Assembly: GCA_036924085.1 (NCBI GenBank)
Contig: JAVGWX010000025.1
Coordinates: 25,769,488-25,833,487 of the forward strand
From: Ariolimax columbianus
Lineage: Eukaryota > Mollusca > Gastropoda > Stylommatophora > Arionidae
Direction: 5' to 3'
Length of the DNA: 64,000 nucleotides
Positions 43,924-53,705 of the stretch are shown here, piece after piece. A program made the position numbers and the translations under genes. Under the pieces are notes generated by a model that saw nothing but the letters and a program-made list of their open reading frames with translations, was not told the origin of the DNA and made no database searches. How positions within the stretch are numbered: position 1 is the stretch's first letter; each line of letters begins with the position of its first letter.

Positions 43924-45235
43924 TTTGTTGTTGTTGGTGTTGCTGCTGTTGTTGTTGGTGTTGCTGTTATTGCTGTTGGTGTTGTTATTGCTATTGTTGT
44001 TGCTGTTGCTGTTGTTGTTGATGTTGCTGTTGTTGTTGCGGCTGTTGTTGTTGCTGTTGCTTTTTGTTTTTGCTGTTGCTGTTGTTACTATTGTTGTTGT
44101 TGGTGTTGCTGTTGTTGCTGTTAATGCAATTGTTGTTGCTGTTGTTGTTGCTGTTGTTGTTATTGTTGCTGTTGTTGTTGCTCTTGTTGCTGTTATTGCT
44201 GTTGTTCTTGCTGTTGTTGTTGCTCTTGTTGCTGTTGTTGTTGCTGCTGTTGCTCTTTTTGATGTTGGTGTTTTTTGTTGCTGCTGTTGCTGTTGTTGAT
44301 ATTGCTTTTGTTGCTGTTGATTTTGATATTGTTGTTACTGTTGTTGTTACTGTTGCTGTTACTGTTGGTGTTGCTGTTGTTGCTGTTGTTGCTATTGTTG
44401 TTGCTGTTGTTGTTGTTATTGCTATTGGTGTTGCTATTGTTGTTGCTGTTGCTCTTTTTGATGTTGGTGTTTTTTGTTGCTGCTGTTGTTGCTATTATAG
44501 GGTTTGTTGCTCTTGTTTGTGTTGTTATTGCTATCGTTGTTGCTGTTGTTGTTGATCTTGTTGTTGCTATTATTGTGGTTGCTGTTGTTGTTGTTGCTGT
44601 TGTTGTTGCTATTGTTGTTGTTGCTGTTGTTGTTGTTGCTGTTATTGTTGCTATTGTTGTTGTTGCTGTTGTTGTTGATCTTGTTGTTGCTGTTGTAGTT
44701 GTTGCTATTGTTGTCGTTGCTGTTGTTGTTGCTGTTGTTGCTATTGTTGTTACTGTTGTTGTTACTGTTGTTGTACCTTTTGTTGCGGTTGTTGCTGTTA
44801 TTGTTGCTTTTGCTGTTGTTGCTATTGCTGTTATTGATATTGTTGTTACTGTTGTTGTTGCTGTTGTTGTTACTGTTGTTGTTGCTATTGTTGTTGCTGT
44901 TGTTGTTACTGTTGTTGTTGCTATTGTTGTTGCTGTTGTTGTTACTGTTGTTGTTGCTATTGTTGTTGCTGTTGTTGTTACTGTTTTTGTTGCTGTTGTT
45001 GTTGGTGTTGTAGTTGCTATTGTTGTTGCTGTTGTTGTTACTGTTGTTGTTGTTGTTGTTGCTATTGTAGTTGCTGTTGTTGTTGCTATTGTTGTTGCTT
45101 TTGTTGTTGCTATTGCTGTTGTTGTTGTTGCTATTGTTGTTACTGTTTTTGTTGCTGTTTTGTTGCTGTTGTTGTTGCTGTTGTTATTGTTGCTGTTGTT
45201 GCTATTGTTGTTACAATTGTTGTTGTTGCTATTTA
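43735..45235. repeat. (TTG)-rich trinucleotide array, 1.5 kb
   Basis: GTTGTTGCTGTTGTTGTTGC, TATTGTTGTTACTG and related runs, with local 36-bp higher periods (GTTACTGTTGTTGTTGCTAT near 44870-44990). All three plus frames stay open as poly-Leu, poly-Val/Ala or Cys-rich strings, and the minus frame as Thr/Asn-rich. I do not regard any as a gene. Confidence 0.93.
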
Positions 45236-45391
45236 TGATGGATGTGCAGCTTCCTAACAAGGATGTTAGGTGGTAGGTTGCTGTAGCTTTCCCCCCTTCC
45301 CGAGCGTGCCGATTAAGGTGTACCAGGGTCCTCCAGGCTGTTGTGCCAGCTGAATTTCGCTCGAAACTATGGATATCACCGCGAGTCATGC

Positions 45392-45905
45392 TCGATAGCC
45401 AGACTTCCAAGAAACAGCTTATCTCTCGATAGCCAGACTTCCAAGAAACAGCCTATCTATCGGTAGCCAGACTTCCAAGAAACAGCCTATCTCTCGATAG
45501 CCAGACTTCCAAGAAACAGCCTATCTATCGATAGCCAGACTTCCAAGAAACAGCCTATCTATCGGTAGCCAGACTTCCAAGAAACAGCCTATCTATCGAT
45601 AGCCAGACTTCCAAGAAACAGCCTATCTATCGATAGCCAGACTTCCAAGAAACAGCCTATCTATCGGTAGCCAAACTTCCAAGAAACAGCCTATCTCTCG
45701 GTAGCCAGACTTCCAAGAAACAGCCTATCTCTCGATAGCAAGACTTCCAAGAAACAGCCTATCTCTCGATAGCCAGACTTCCAAGAAACAGCATATCTCT
45801 CGATAGCCAGACTTCCAAGAAACAGCCTATCTATCGATAGCCAGACTTCCAAGAAACAGCCTATCTCTCGATAGCCAGACTTCCAAGAAACAGCCTATCT
45901 CTCGG
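45392..45905. repeat. 34-bp minisatellite, about 15 copies
   Basis: The unit is TATCTCTCGATAGCCAGACT plus TCCAAGAAACAGCC. The only frequent variants are CTCTCG/CTATCG and GATAG/GGTAG. Homogeneity suggests recent expansion. TATCGATA inside the unit is a palindrome. Confidence 0.95.
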
Positions 45906-46379
45906 AAGAACTGTATGGACGTGAGTCCATATATTTTACATATCCTTGACTATCATTTGCCTGACCAGATGTTAGTAATCTCTCACTTTCTACATTGCAT
46001 ATAAACCAAGACAGGAGACTTGGATACAGACAAATGTACATATTTTAAAATAACGAAATGACGAATTTATACATAGACATTAACCTCCGAAGGAAGAATT
46101 GTTATAAAACATTTTGATTTTGGGTTAATGAGAATGAATCGGATTGCAGTTTCTTACAATAAAGAAAAACAGATGACCCAAGCTATTCACACATTGTATG
46201 TTAAAACGGTTTTAATGTAAGATTCAAACCCAACTGTGTCGAGGCTCCTGTTGTTGTTATCTCAAAGCTGCTGAGCAAGCCTGCTCCTGGCAGCCCAATG
46301 CCATTATTGTATTGATACAGGTCCTCTTCAGTTGTTTCACTGCTCCGTACAGTGTGTTTGCAATTGTTGGCAGTGCTTG
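45906..46379. other. Unassigned sequence
   Basis: AT-rich; no gene or repeat recognised. Confidence 0.4.
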
Positions 46380-49215
46380 CAAGAATCTGTTCCTGGTGTC
46401 TTGGCTTGGCTTCGCTCGTTCTCAATCTCCCGCTACTTAACCCTGAAAGGGCTTAGGTATCAGAATGTAGTCCAGAAAACAGAATGCGTTTGTCGTAGTT
46501 TACAGCTTGATTGCGATATTTGCACCTTTCGGTCCAACACATCCGACTTCAGCAATCATTTTTTGAGTACCGGATTAGCTTTCCCATCTTCGATGCTTTC
46601 TCCTTTGCCAGTCTGCCCTGCTGCATCATGTTATCCAGGATCACCACGTGGAGGTGTACAAGGGTCTTAACAGCTCCGGTTCGCTGGCACAGACGCTGGC
46701 AGTCAGCTGTGGGTCGCTGACCACTGTAGCTCATGCGCTGCTCAGCATCTTGATCCTGTTGCTGGTATCTAATGGGCTTTGCACTCATTGAGTAGGTGTC
46801 GAACTGTCTCATCATGATGAGAGCAATGTCTGCACAAAAGCAGGTGCTGGGGATTGATGCGGTTCAAATGGCCATTGACTGGTATATCCTGTTCGGAACT
46901 GACAGATGAGACTTTACTCTCTTCTGTGTAGTTTATTTATGTCATCGTTACTGTTTGACTGTGACATTTCTCAAAATACGCCACGACCTGTTGTTCCGGT
47001 CGCCCACCTGTTCATCCAGTATTCTGGAGTATTACTCTTAATAATGAATGTTACTGTGTGGTTATTGCAGAGTCTTTCCAATTGTTGTTTCGATGATCCT
47101 GTTTGTGCCAATCTGTCGACCGTCTCGATCCTTAGTAGCCCACTATATCCAGGGATCCATTGTAAGGTGACATTTACCCCGTGGGGAGTAATGATGATGT
47201 TGTTGATCGTCCTCCCCGCCAAGAATATCTCTTTTTCTTTGTATAGGGTGTTCTCCGGCGCCTCCAGAACCGACTTGGAGTCACTAAAAATCACAAAATC
47301 CATTTGAAAAAATTCGCTAAATTGAACCTGTTGGCGCAGAATCTCAACTTCTGTTTTGATAGCCTCGGCCTCGGCCTCGGCCTCCGCTTCATCATTTCAA
47401 CGATTTTCGCGCCTGAATAACAAAACTCGTAAATGGACCCATCCGGGTATTTCATATGGATACCATACCATACCCTGCAAAGAGGAGGTAAATTTGAATT
47501 CTAATCCATCTGTATAGACTAGGACTGCCGATTTTGGGTAGCTAGAGACTTTCTCCAAGGCACATGTCTTCAGAATATTAGGTGCCGTTTCCTTGATGGC
47601 TGCCTTTTCTGTCAGATGTGTTTTTATGACAGTCAACCAAACATTTTCCAAAGGGGTGGTCCACAAAACATATTTTCGGTTTCTCTATCCTCTGGTAGAT
47701 GGTGAATATGGCTTTCCTCTCCTGCTACATCCAGTGGAGAATTAATTCAGTCTTCTGTTTTGCTTTCAAGTGTCTATTTGTACCCAAATTGGATGGCCAT
47801 TTATTTGTCTCTTGTATCTCTCTACCGCTTCAGTCCGTGCCCCCTTCCTTATGAAATCAAGCGGTTCTATGTTGGCCTCTATCTCGCACGCAGCTGTAGG
47901 TGTTGATCTCATCCCCCCACAAATGAGTCTGAGAGCTTGATTCTACACCCGGTAAATAGATTGATAAGTTTTTTATACTCACAGTGGTCTGTATGGGAAG
48001 GCTGTAGTCCATCACTGGTCGTACATAACCAAGGTATAGTTGCCGAAGAGTTTATCAGCTCCCCAATTTGTACTAGCAAGTCTTTTGATTACGTTCAAAC
48101 GCTTGGTTGCTTTACTTCTGACGTTGCAGATGTGGCTGCCAAATTTCAACTGTCTGTCCAGTGTTACTCCCAGATAAACTGTGGTATCTTCTTTTACTAG
48201 TAATTCCCCATTCATGTTGATGTTAATGGATCTCTTTGCTTCTTTATGACTGCGGAAAAAGATGGTGTATATGATTTTCTGTGTATTTATCTTTAGTTTC
48301 CACAATTCGCAGTATACTGCAATTGTTAGAAGTGATCTGTCGATATTGGCTTTTGCCAAAATGGATTATATTTCTCGGTGATCCAAACGGCGAGATCATC
48401 AGCAAACAGTGCCTTAGACACGTTTAGTGAGGACAGTTATGTAGAGAAGGTAAAGGGTGCAGCTTAGAGCCCTGGGGCAGTCCTTCTTCTAACGATCTTT
48501 TATTTGATGTTGCCCCTGGAAAGTTGGTATTATGGTTCTGTTGGTCAGGAATGCATGTATCCATTCGTCCATCACTTATTACATTCCAATTTTCCTCATT
48601 TTCATGAAAACCCCCTTACTCGTGACCCTGCCACATGCCTTCTGTAGATCAATAAACACTGTTAGTGTGCTTCTTTCATCTTGGAATATATCCATTACAT
48701 TCTGTGTAAACCTAAAGAGGGGATCATCCGTGCGGTGTCCACGACTGAACCCTGCCTGGTTTCAATCAAGGAGGTTTTTGTTTCCAGCATCCAATAAAGT
48801 TTGTTATTTACCATACTTTCAACCACTTTACCTAAACATGAGGTGAGCGACACAGGTCTATAGCTTCCAGGTGTTCCTGGTTGTTTCCCTTCAGTCTGGG
48901 TTTCATAGTTGCTGAAAGCCATGTAGATGGCAGCTGTCCTCTGTCCCATGTTCTGTTGAAAAACCATTACAAGTACTTCTTTCGTCTTTGGTCAGAATTT
49001 ATTTATCATCTCATTTTTAACTTTATCTGGTCCTGTTGCTTTATTTGTTGCCAGTTTTCTCATCATCATGCTCAGTTCTTGTGAAGTGAAGTGATTTTTA
49101 GAGGCAACTGTATTAGTAGAGTCGATGTTAAATGTTCTTAAAAGTGATTTATCTAGCAGTTTTCTTGGTTGCGCTTTATTCACTCTAGTGTTAAATTTCT
49201 TACAGATCTCAGCTT
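46380..49215 (-). mobile_element. Family B LINE, most complete relic (RT and RNase H)
   Basis: On the minus strand: RT entry at 48992-49183 (LSMMMRKLATNKATGPDKVK); RT fingers at 48695-48967 (GTPGSYRPVSLTSCLGKVVE, VVDTARMI); a degraded palm; thumb at 48012-48359 (WKLKINTQKIIYTIF, TTVYLGVTLDRQLKFGSHI, RLNVIKRLASTNWGAD); then RNase H and the 3' end at 46400-46900. Frames are broken between every block and the catalytic palm box is not readable, near 48390-48420. The 3' end matches 27424-27582. The tail here is AAGCCAAGCC rather than (GAA)n. No endonuclease is seen. Confidence 0.85.
46971..47666 (-). pseudogene. RNase H region of family B
   Basis: Two frames. 47397-47666 contains KSAVLVYTDG, the first RNase HI motif. 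46971-47303 contains DFVIFSDSKSVLEA (third motif), VNVTLQWIPGYSGL and IETVDRLAQTGS (His region and last Asp; Tyr stands where a catalytic-loop His is common). Between them a GCCTCGGCCTCGGCCTCGGC run near 47365-47388 corresponds to the EAEAEAEA segment with the conserved Glu, slightly expanded. Frame changes separate the two. After the domain, CRHCSHHDETVRHLLNEC is a zinc-knuckle-like block in a third frame. Confidence 0.8.
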
Positions 49216-49292
49216 ACTTTGTGGTTAAGTCGAGGTAAGGTGTTCGTCTCGAGTGCTAAAGGTCACGAGTTTAAATCCTGGTGGAGACGGCG
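49215..49292 (+). mobile_element. tRNA-like sequence (possible SINE head or tRNA pseudogene)
   Basis: TTTGTGGTTAAGTCGAGGTA, GTTCGTCTCGAGTGC and GAGTTTAAATCCTGGTGG resemble tRNA D-arm, anticodon arm and T-arm (B box). The acceptor stem does not pair well and no CCA is seen. It does not belong to the other SINE family here. Confidence 0.45.
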
Positions 49293-49549
49293 ATTTTTTC
49301 AAGTGGATCATCCTGTAAAAATGTTCCTTGTTCTCTGAGTAGAGAGATCAGACACCCGTGTAAAGTGGCGCGCAAGTTAAGAAACCCATCGGTAGTTTTA
49401 TATTGAAAAGAGAAGGTCTAACGGCCGCTAAACGGCCGCTAAACGGCCGCTATTCGTGCACAATTTAAGTTAGAAATCGACTTAAGAATTCTCATCCCAC
49501 AGAGCATATGTTACGAAAAGGCGAATGTATAGCTAATTACTTCAGGTCT

Positions 49550-49680
49550 TGGCAATGTGGTCAGCGGAGCGACATAGAAGGCACATAACAAGCTGCGGGT
49601 CTAGCTTGTGTAGCCAGCGCAGCGACATAGATGGCACATGACAAGCTGCAGGTCTAGCTTGTTCTAGTATACGCCCCACC
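49550..49680. repeat. About 64-bp duplication
   Basis: Two copies carry AGCGACATAGAWGGCACATR, ACAAGCTGC and GGTCTAGCTTGT. Confidence 0.75.
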
Positions 49681-49756
49681 ACCACCAGTCCCAAAAATAG
49701 GCTCACGTATATTCCAGGGGCTACCATCCTAACGATTGAAAAAAGAGACAGGGATT

Positions 49757-50231
49757 GACCTGGCAAGTCGCCAGCGGCTTTTCGCCAGTCAAAAGGAAGA
49801 AAAAGAGAAACGAAGGAGGTCACACCTTCACACTCAGGGGACCACGTGGGCCAGTGGTTAAGTGACAGAGCGCACAAGCCGAAGGTGCTGGGTTCAATCC
49901 CCATCACAGCACCAGCCATTACACTGTGAAAGCAAATTCTTAGAAAATGCACGAGGAAGCAGACCATTACATGCTGAAGTTGGATGCACTTGGTCGACAG
50001 GCGAAAAATAAAAATTACAGTGCAGCGCACATCGGCTTGGAGATTAGAGAAAATAAGGAAAACGCAAAAAAGAAACAACCCCCAAAAAAACACCTCCGCA
50101 CGACGTCTAACGACACAATTTGACCTAAGATAGACAAATATAAATAGATAGATTCAAACATGGAGTAAATAGAATGTAGCAACTATTAGAGAAATAGATA
50201 GATTCAAACATAGAGATGAGTAAATAGAATG
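49757..50231. repeat. 475-bp direct repeat, left copy
   Basis: Matches 52749-53223 base for base, with a constant offset of 2992 and no difference found by eye. It contains a SINE and the start of the 55-bp array. It ends exactly where the 18S part of the chimera begins. Confidence 0.95.
49838..50082 (+). mobile_element. tRNA-derived SINE
   Basis: A box TGGGCCAGTGG (49847-49857), B box GGTTCAATCC (49891-49900), body AATTCTTAGAAAATGCACGA and GTTGGATGCACTTGGTCGAC, and an A-rich 3' end. Same family as 17875-18120 but more diverged. It lies inside the 475-bp duplication. Confidence 0.88.
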
Positions 50232-51026
50232 GGTAACGGGTAACGGGGAATCAGGGTTCGATTCCGGAGAGGGAGCATGAGAAACGGCTACCACATCCAA
50301 GGAAGGCAGCAGGCGCGCAACTTACCCACTCCCGGCACGGGGAGGTAGTGACGAAAAATAACAATACGGGACTCTTTCGAGGCCCCGTAATTGGAATGAG
50401 TACACTTTAAACCCTTTAACGAGGATCTATTGGAGGGCAAGTCTGGTGCCAGCAGCCGCGGTAATTCCAGCTCCAATAGCGTATATTAAAGTTGTTGCAG
50501 TTAAAAAGCTCGTAGTTGGATCTCAGGCGCAGGCGGGCGGTCCGGCTCGCGCCGGTTCACTGCCCGTTGTCTCCTGCCCTACCGTCTGCCGGCTCTCTCC
50601 CACGGGTGCTCTTCGCTGAGCGTCCTGGGTGGCCGGCGCGTTTACTTTGAAAAAATTAGAGTGTTCAAAGCAGGCCTCGGCTGCCTGAATAATGGTGCAT
50701 GGAATAATGGAATAGGACCTCGGTTCTATTTTGTTGGTTTTCGGAACTGGAGGTAATGATTAACAGGGACAAACGGGGGCATTCGTATTGCGGCGTTAGA
50801 GGTGAAATTCTTGGATCGCCGCAAGACGAGCTACTGCGAAAGCATTTGTCAAGAATATTTTCATTAATCAAGAACGAAAGTCAGAGGCGCGAAGACGATC
50901 AGATACCGTCGTAGTTCTGACCATAAACGATGCCGACTAGCGATCCGCAGGAGTTGCTTCGATGACTCTGCGGGCAGCTTCCGGGAAACCAAAGTGTTTG
51001 GGTTCCGGGGGAAGTATGGTTGCAAA

Positions 51027-51075
<49 letters not shown>

Positions 51076-51099
51076 GCGGCTTAATTTGACTCAACACGG
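50232..51099 (+). rRNA. 18S rRNA internal segment (pseudogene)
   Basis: Covers the 18S sequence from about 430 bases after the 5' end through GTGCCAGCAGCCGCGGTAAT, the V4 region, GATTAACAGGGACAAACGGG and GGGTTCCGGGGGAAGTATGG to TTAATTTGACTCAACACGG. It appears free of indels over this stretch, unlike the minus-strand copy. It lacks both ends of 18S, so it is not a gene. The 3' joint is at the same base as in 41678-42878. Confidence 0.93.
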
Positions 51100-51499
51100 C
51101 CAACACTGAAATGACTGACATGCCGAGACCACTTCTCTGGGGTCTGATATGGAACTGGTGCTGGATTTAGACCCTCAGAAATCTGGGGTTATGCCCTCTG
51201 TGGCTCGGTTGGTCTGCATCCAGTGTTTGATAAAGGAATTGACGGAAGAGCACTATCAGGAGTGGAGCCTGAGGCTAAAATTGACTGAACACGCCAATAG
51301 TGTAGAATGACTGTCAAAAGAGAACACCTTCGTGGGGTCTAATAGTGAACATGTGCTGGTATTAGACCCACGGAAGACAGGTCAGTCTCCAAACCCCCAA
51401 ATGAAAGAGCGCCTGCTTCGGTAATCTGGTCTTTACCCTGCAGAAATCGCAGACTCCAGAAACTGGGCCATTGACAGACTAAAAGCCCTCTATTGATAC
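51100..51499 (+). repeat. 18S/28S mosaic of the ORF-less chimera
   Basis: A 28S piece (GGTCTGATATGGAACTGGTG, about 51140-51190), an 18S piece (AATTGACGGAAGAGCACTAT, about 51236-51295) and another 28S piece (GGGTCTAATAGTGAACATGT, AGACCCACGGAAGACAGGTC, about 51334-51395). One joint fewer than in 41111-41677. Confidence 0.8.
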
Positions 51500-51966
51500 G
51501 GTCTGGCTAATATTGAACGGGTGCTGGAAATAGACCCTCTGAAGACAGGTCAGCTTTACCCTACAAATGTCAATGCTCTGCTACGGTAATCCTGCTACGC
51601 CCGAGAGGAGCCGCAGACATTTTGGTTCACGTACTAGGCGGATAAGCCAACGGTTCGAGGTGAGGGATTACGGCCGAACGCCTCTAAGCCAAAAATCCCG
51701 CCCAAAAGCAGCCCAGCACGAATGCAAAGGGAGGCTTCGACATGGTGGGGACCTCGGGGTCACGCTCCAGCCCCGCCCGGTCAAGCCGCAGAATGAGGTC
51801 TCTGCCGTCCGCTGATAAAAGCGGGCGGGATCCTGCTCGATATTCACCCCATACGGCGATGAGGAATGCAATCATTTGTAGAAGACTTAGTTCTTGGTCG
51901 GGTTCCCTAAGCAGTAGATCAGCTACCTCACTGCGAACTGCTGAGACTCAACCCTTGACCATGTCC
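51500..51966 (+). rRNA. 28S rRNA 3' terminal segment (pseudogene)
   Basis: GAACGGGTGCTGGAAATAGA, AAGACAGGTCAGCTTTACCC, CTACGGTAATCCTGCT, CCCGAGAGGAGCCGCAGACA, GGGATTACGGCCGAACGCCT, AATCCCGCCC, then CTTGGTCGGGTTCCC, GCAGTAGATCAGCTACCTCA and ACCCTTGACCATG near the 28S 3' terminus. The sarcin-ricin loop is mutated (GCCCGAGAGGA for GTACGAGAGGA). Similar to 40630-41110 in order but with many differences. Confidence 0.8.
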
Positions 51967-52024
51967 GCTCCCTAGGCGGACAACATCTCCGTGCAAGACT
52001 AGGCTTGTCACCTGGTCAAATGCA

Positions 52025-52185
52025 CTATTTCGAGAGGAATCACAGGTCGCTGACATTTGGTCCACGTGCTTGGCTGATAAGCTACCATCTGAGGGATTAC
52101 GGCCGAACGCCTCTAAGCCAGAATCCCACCCAAAATCTCAGCACCGCTAAGATGGGAGGCTACGACATGGCTGGGGCTGTGTCCC
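52025..52185 (+). rRNA. Second 28S 3' segment inside the leader
   Basis: CGAGAGGAATCACAGGTCGC, TGACATTTGGTCCACGTGCT, GGGATTACGGCCGAACGCCT and AAGCCAGAATCCCACCC repeat part of 51600-51720. It is bracketed by CACCTGGTCAAATGCAC (52009-52025) and CACCTGGTAAAATGCAC (52209-52225). The minus-strand chimera lacks this insertion. Confidence 0.75.
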
Positions 52186-52748
52186 GGCCCGATCAAGCCG
52201 CAGGAATGCACCTGGTAAAATGCACTCCTTCCTCACTCTTTGCATCTGTCTGCTATCAGTCATTCCAATGGACGCAGAAGAGATGCAGTCCAGCGGACAC
52301 TGGTGGCAAGCTCCCGGGTGGCGGGGAATGCTAGGCGTACCATCACTGCAGATGAGCCGAGAAAATAGAGCGAGCAAAAAGATACCTCACTCATATGCAT
52401 ATGCTACGTTTCTGGCAGGACGTGACGATCCTGGGAAAAAGTCACACTGGACTGCCTCTCTTCTGGGATAGTACAAACTAGTACATAGTCCATCATATCA
52501 TTGCCAAACGCTATAGACACGAGTAGGGAAGACTCGATAGTCCTGCAAGACAACTTCCCAAGAGAGACAACTCTGACCAAAAACAACTGCTGCCTTGCAG
52601 TTAGGCTGGGGACAGCCAAAGGCTAAGGAGGGCAACCCTACAGAAACGCCTGTTGAAATCGGATGCACTGAGCCACTGGCTAACAAATTAAATCAGTGCA
52701 ACGTAAATATCGCTGTAAACAGCGTACGAAGAAGAAGAAGAAGAAGAA

Positions 52749-53223
52749 GACCTGGCAAGTCGCCAGCGGCTTTTCGCCAGTCAAAAGGAAGAAAAAGAGA
52801 AACGAAGGAGGTCACACCTTCACACTCAGGGGACCACGTGGGCCAGTGGTTAAGTGACAGAGCGCACAAGCCGAAGGTGCTGGGTTCAATCCCCATCACA
52901 GCACCAGCCATTACACTGTGAAAGCAAATTCTTAGAAAATGCACGAGGAAGCAGACCATTACATGCTGAAGTTGGATGCACTTGGTCGACAGGCGAAAAA
53001 TAAAAATTACAGTGCAGCGCACATCGGCTTGGAGATTAGAGAAAATAAGGAAAACGCAAAAAAGAAACAACCCCCAAAAAAACACCTCCGCACGACGTCT
53101 AACGACACAATTTGACCTAAGATAGACAAATATAAATAGATAGATTCAAACATGGAGTAAATAGAATGTAGCAACTATTAGAGAAATAGATAGATTCAAA
53201 CATAGAGATGAGTAAATAGAATG
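52749..53223. repeat. 475-bp direct repeat, right copy
   Basis: Identical to 49757-50231 by eye. It begins directly after the (AAG)n tail; the first two bases are shared with the tail and so are ambiguous. Confidence 0.95.
52830..53074 (+). mobile_element. SINE copy within right direct repeat
   Basis: Identical to 49838-50082, duplicated as part of the 475-bp repeat and not an independent insertion. Confidence 0.88.
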
Positions 53224-53705
53224 TAGCAACTATGACACAAATAGATAGATTCAAACATAGAGATGAGTAAATATAATTTACCAACTATGAGAGCAATAGA
53301 CAGATTCAAAAATAGAGATGAGTAAATAGAATTCATCAACTATTCGAGAAATAGACAGATTCACAAATAGAGATGAGTAAATAGAATTTACCAACTATGA
53401 GAGAAATAGATATATTCAAACATAGAGATGAGTAAATAGAATGTAGCAACTATGACAAAAATAGATAGATTCAAACATAGAGATGAGTAAATAGAATGTA
53501 GCAACTATGAGAGAAATAGATAGATTCAAACATAGAGATGAGTAAATAGAATGTAGCAACTATGACAAAAATAGATATATTCAAACATAGAGATGAGTAA
53601 ATATAATTCACCAAATATACGAGAAATAGATAGATTCAAACATAGAGATGAGTAAATAGAATTCACAAAACTATGAGAGAAATAGATAGATTTAAATATA
53701 GAGAT
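53110..53705. repeat. 55-bp minisatellite, left part
   Basis: The unit contains ATAGATAGATTCAAACATAG, AGATGAGTAAATAGAATTTA and CCAACTATGAGAGAA, with a GTAGCAACTATGACAAA variant in this half. About 11 copies. It continues at 55517 beyond a family A insertion. Confidence 0.93.

Larger units (their letters stand above)
50232..52748 (+). mobile_element. ORF-less rRNA/family A chimeric insertion
   Basis: Order: 18S from the GGTAACGGGTAACGGGGAAT region to TTGACTCAACACGG; two-joint 18S/28S mosaic; 28S 3' end; a second 28S piece; the family A leader to GTTGAAATCGGATGCACTGA; then directly TCGCTGTAAACAGCGTACG and (AAG)n. The coding region, about 3.6 kb in the related copy, is absent, leaving roughly 20 bases of the 3' end. 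The insertion sits between identical 475-bp repeats, with the tail touching the right one and the truncated 18S end touching the left one, as expected for a target-primed insertion. The element can only be non-autonomous. Confidence 0.88.

Noticed and set aside
43735..45235. Long poly-Leu/Val/Cys and Thr/Asn-rich open frames on both strands (up to about 400 residues)
   Set aside because: They are translations of a (TTG)-rich array, open in several frames at once, with no other protein feature.
45392..45905. CRISPR array (34-bp regular repeat)
   Set aside because: There are no unique spacers; the whole period is repeated. The organism is a eukaryote.
41678..51099. Functional 18S rRNA genes
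   Set aside because: Both copies lack the 3' third. One also lacks the 5' end and the other has internal deletions. No complete rDNA unit is present.
49757..53223. 475-bp repeats as LTRs of a retrovirus-like element
   Set aside because: They lack TG...CA ends, primer-binding site and polypurine tract. They contain a SINE and the start of a local minisatellite, and the enclosed DNA ends in a LINE (GAA)n tail.
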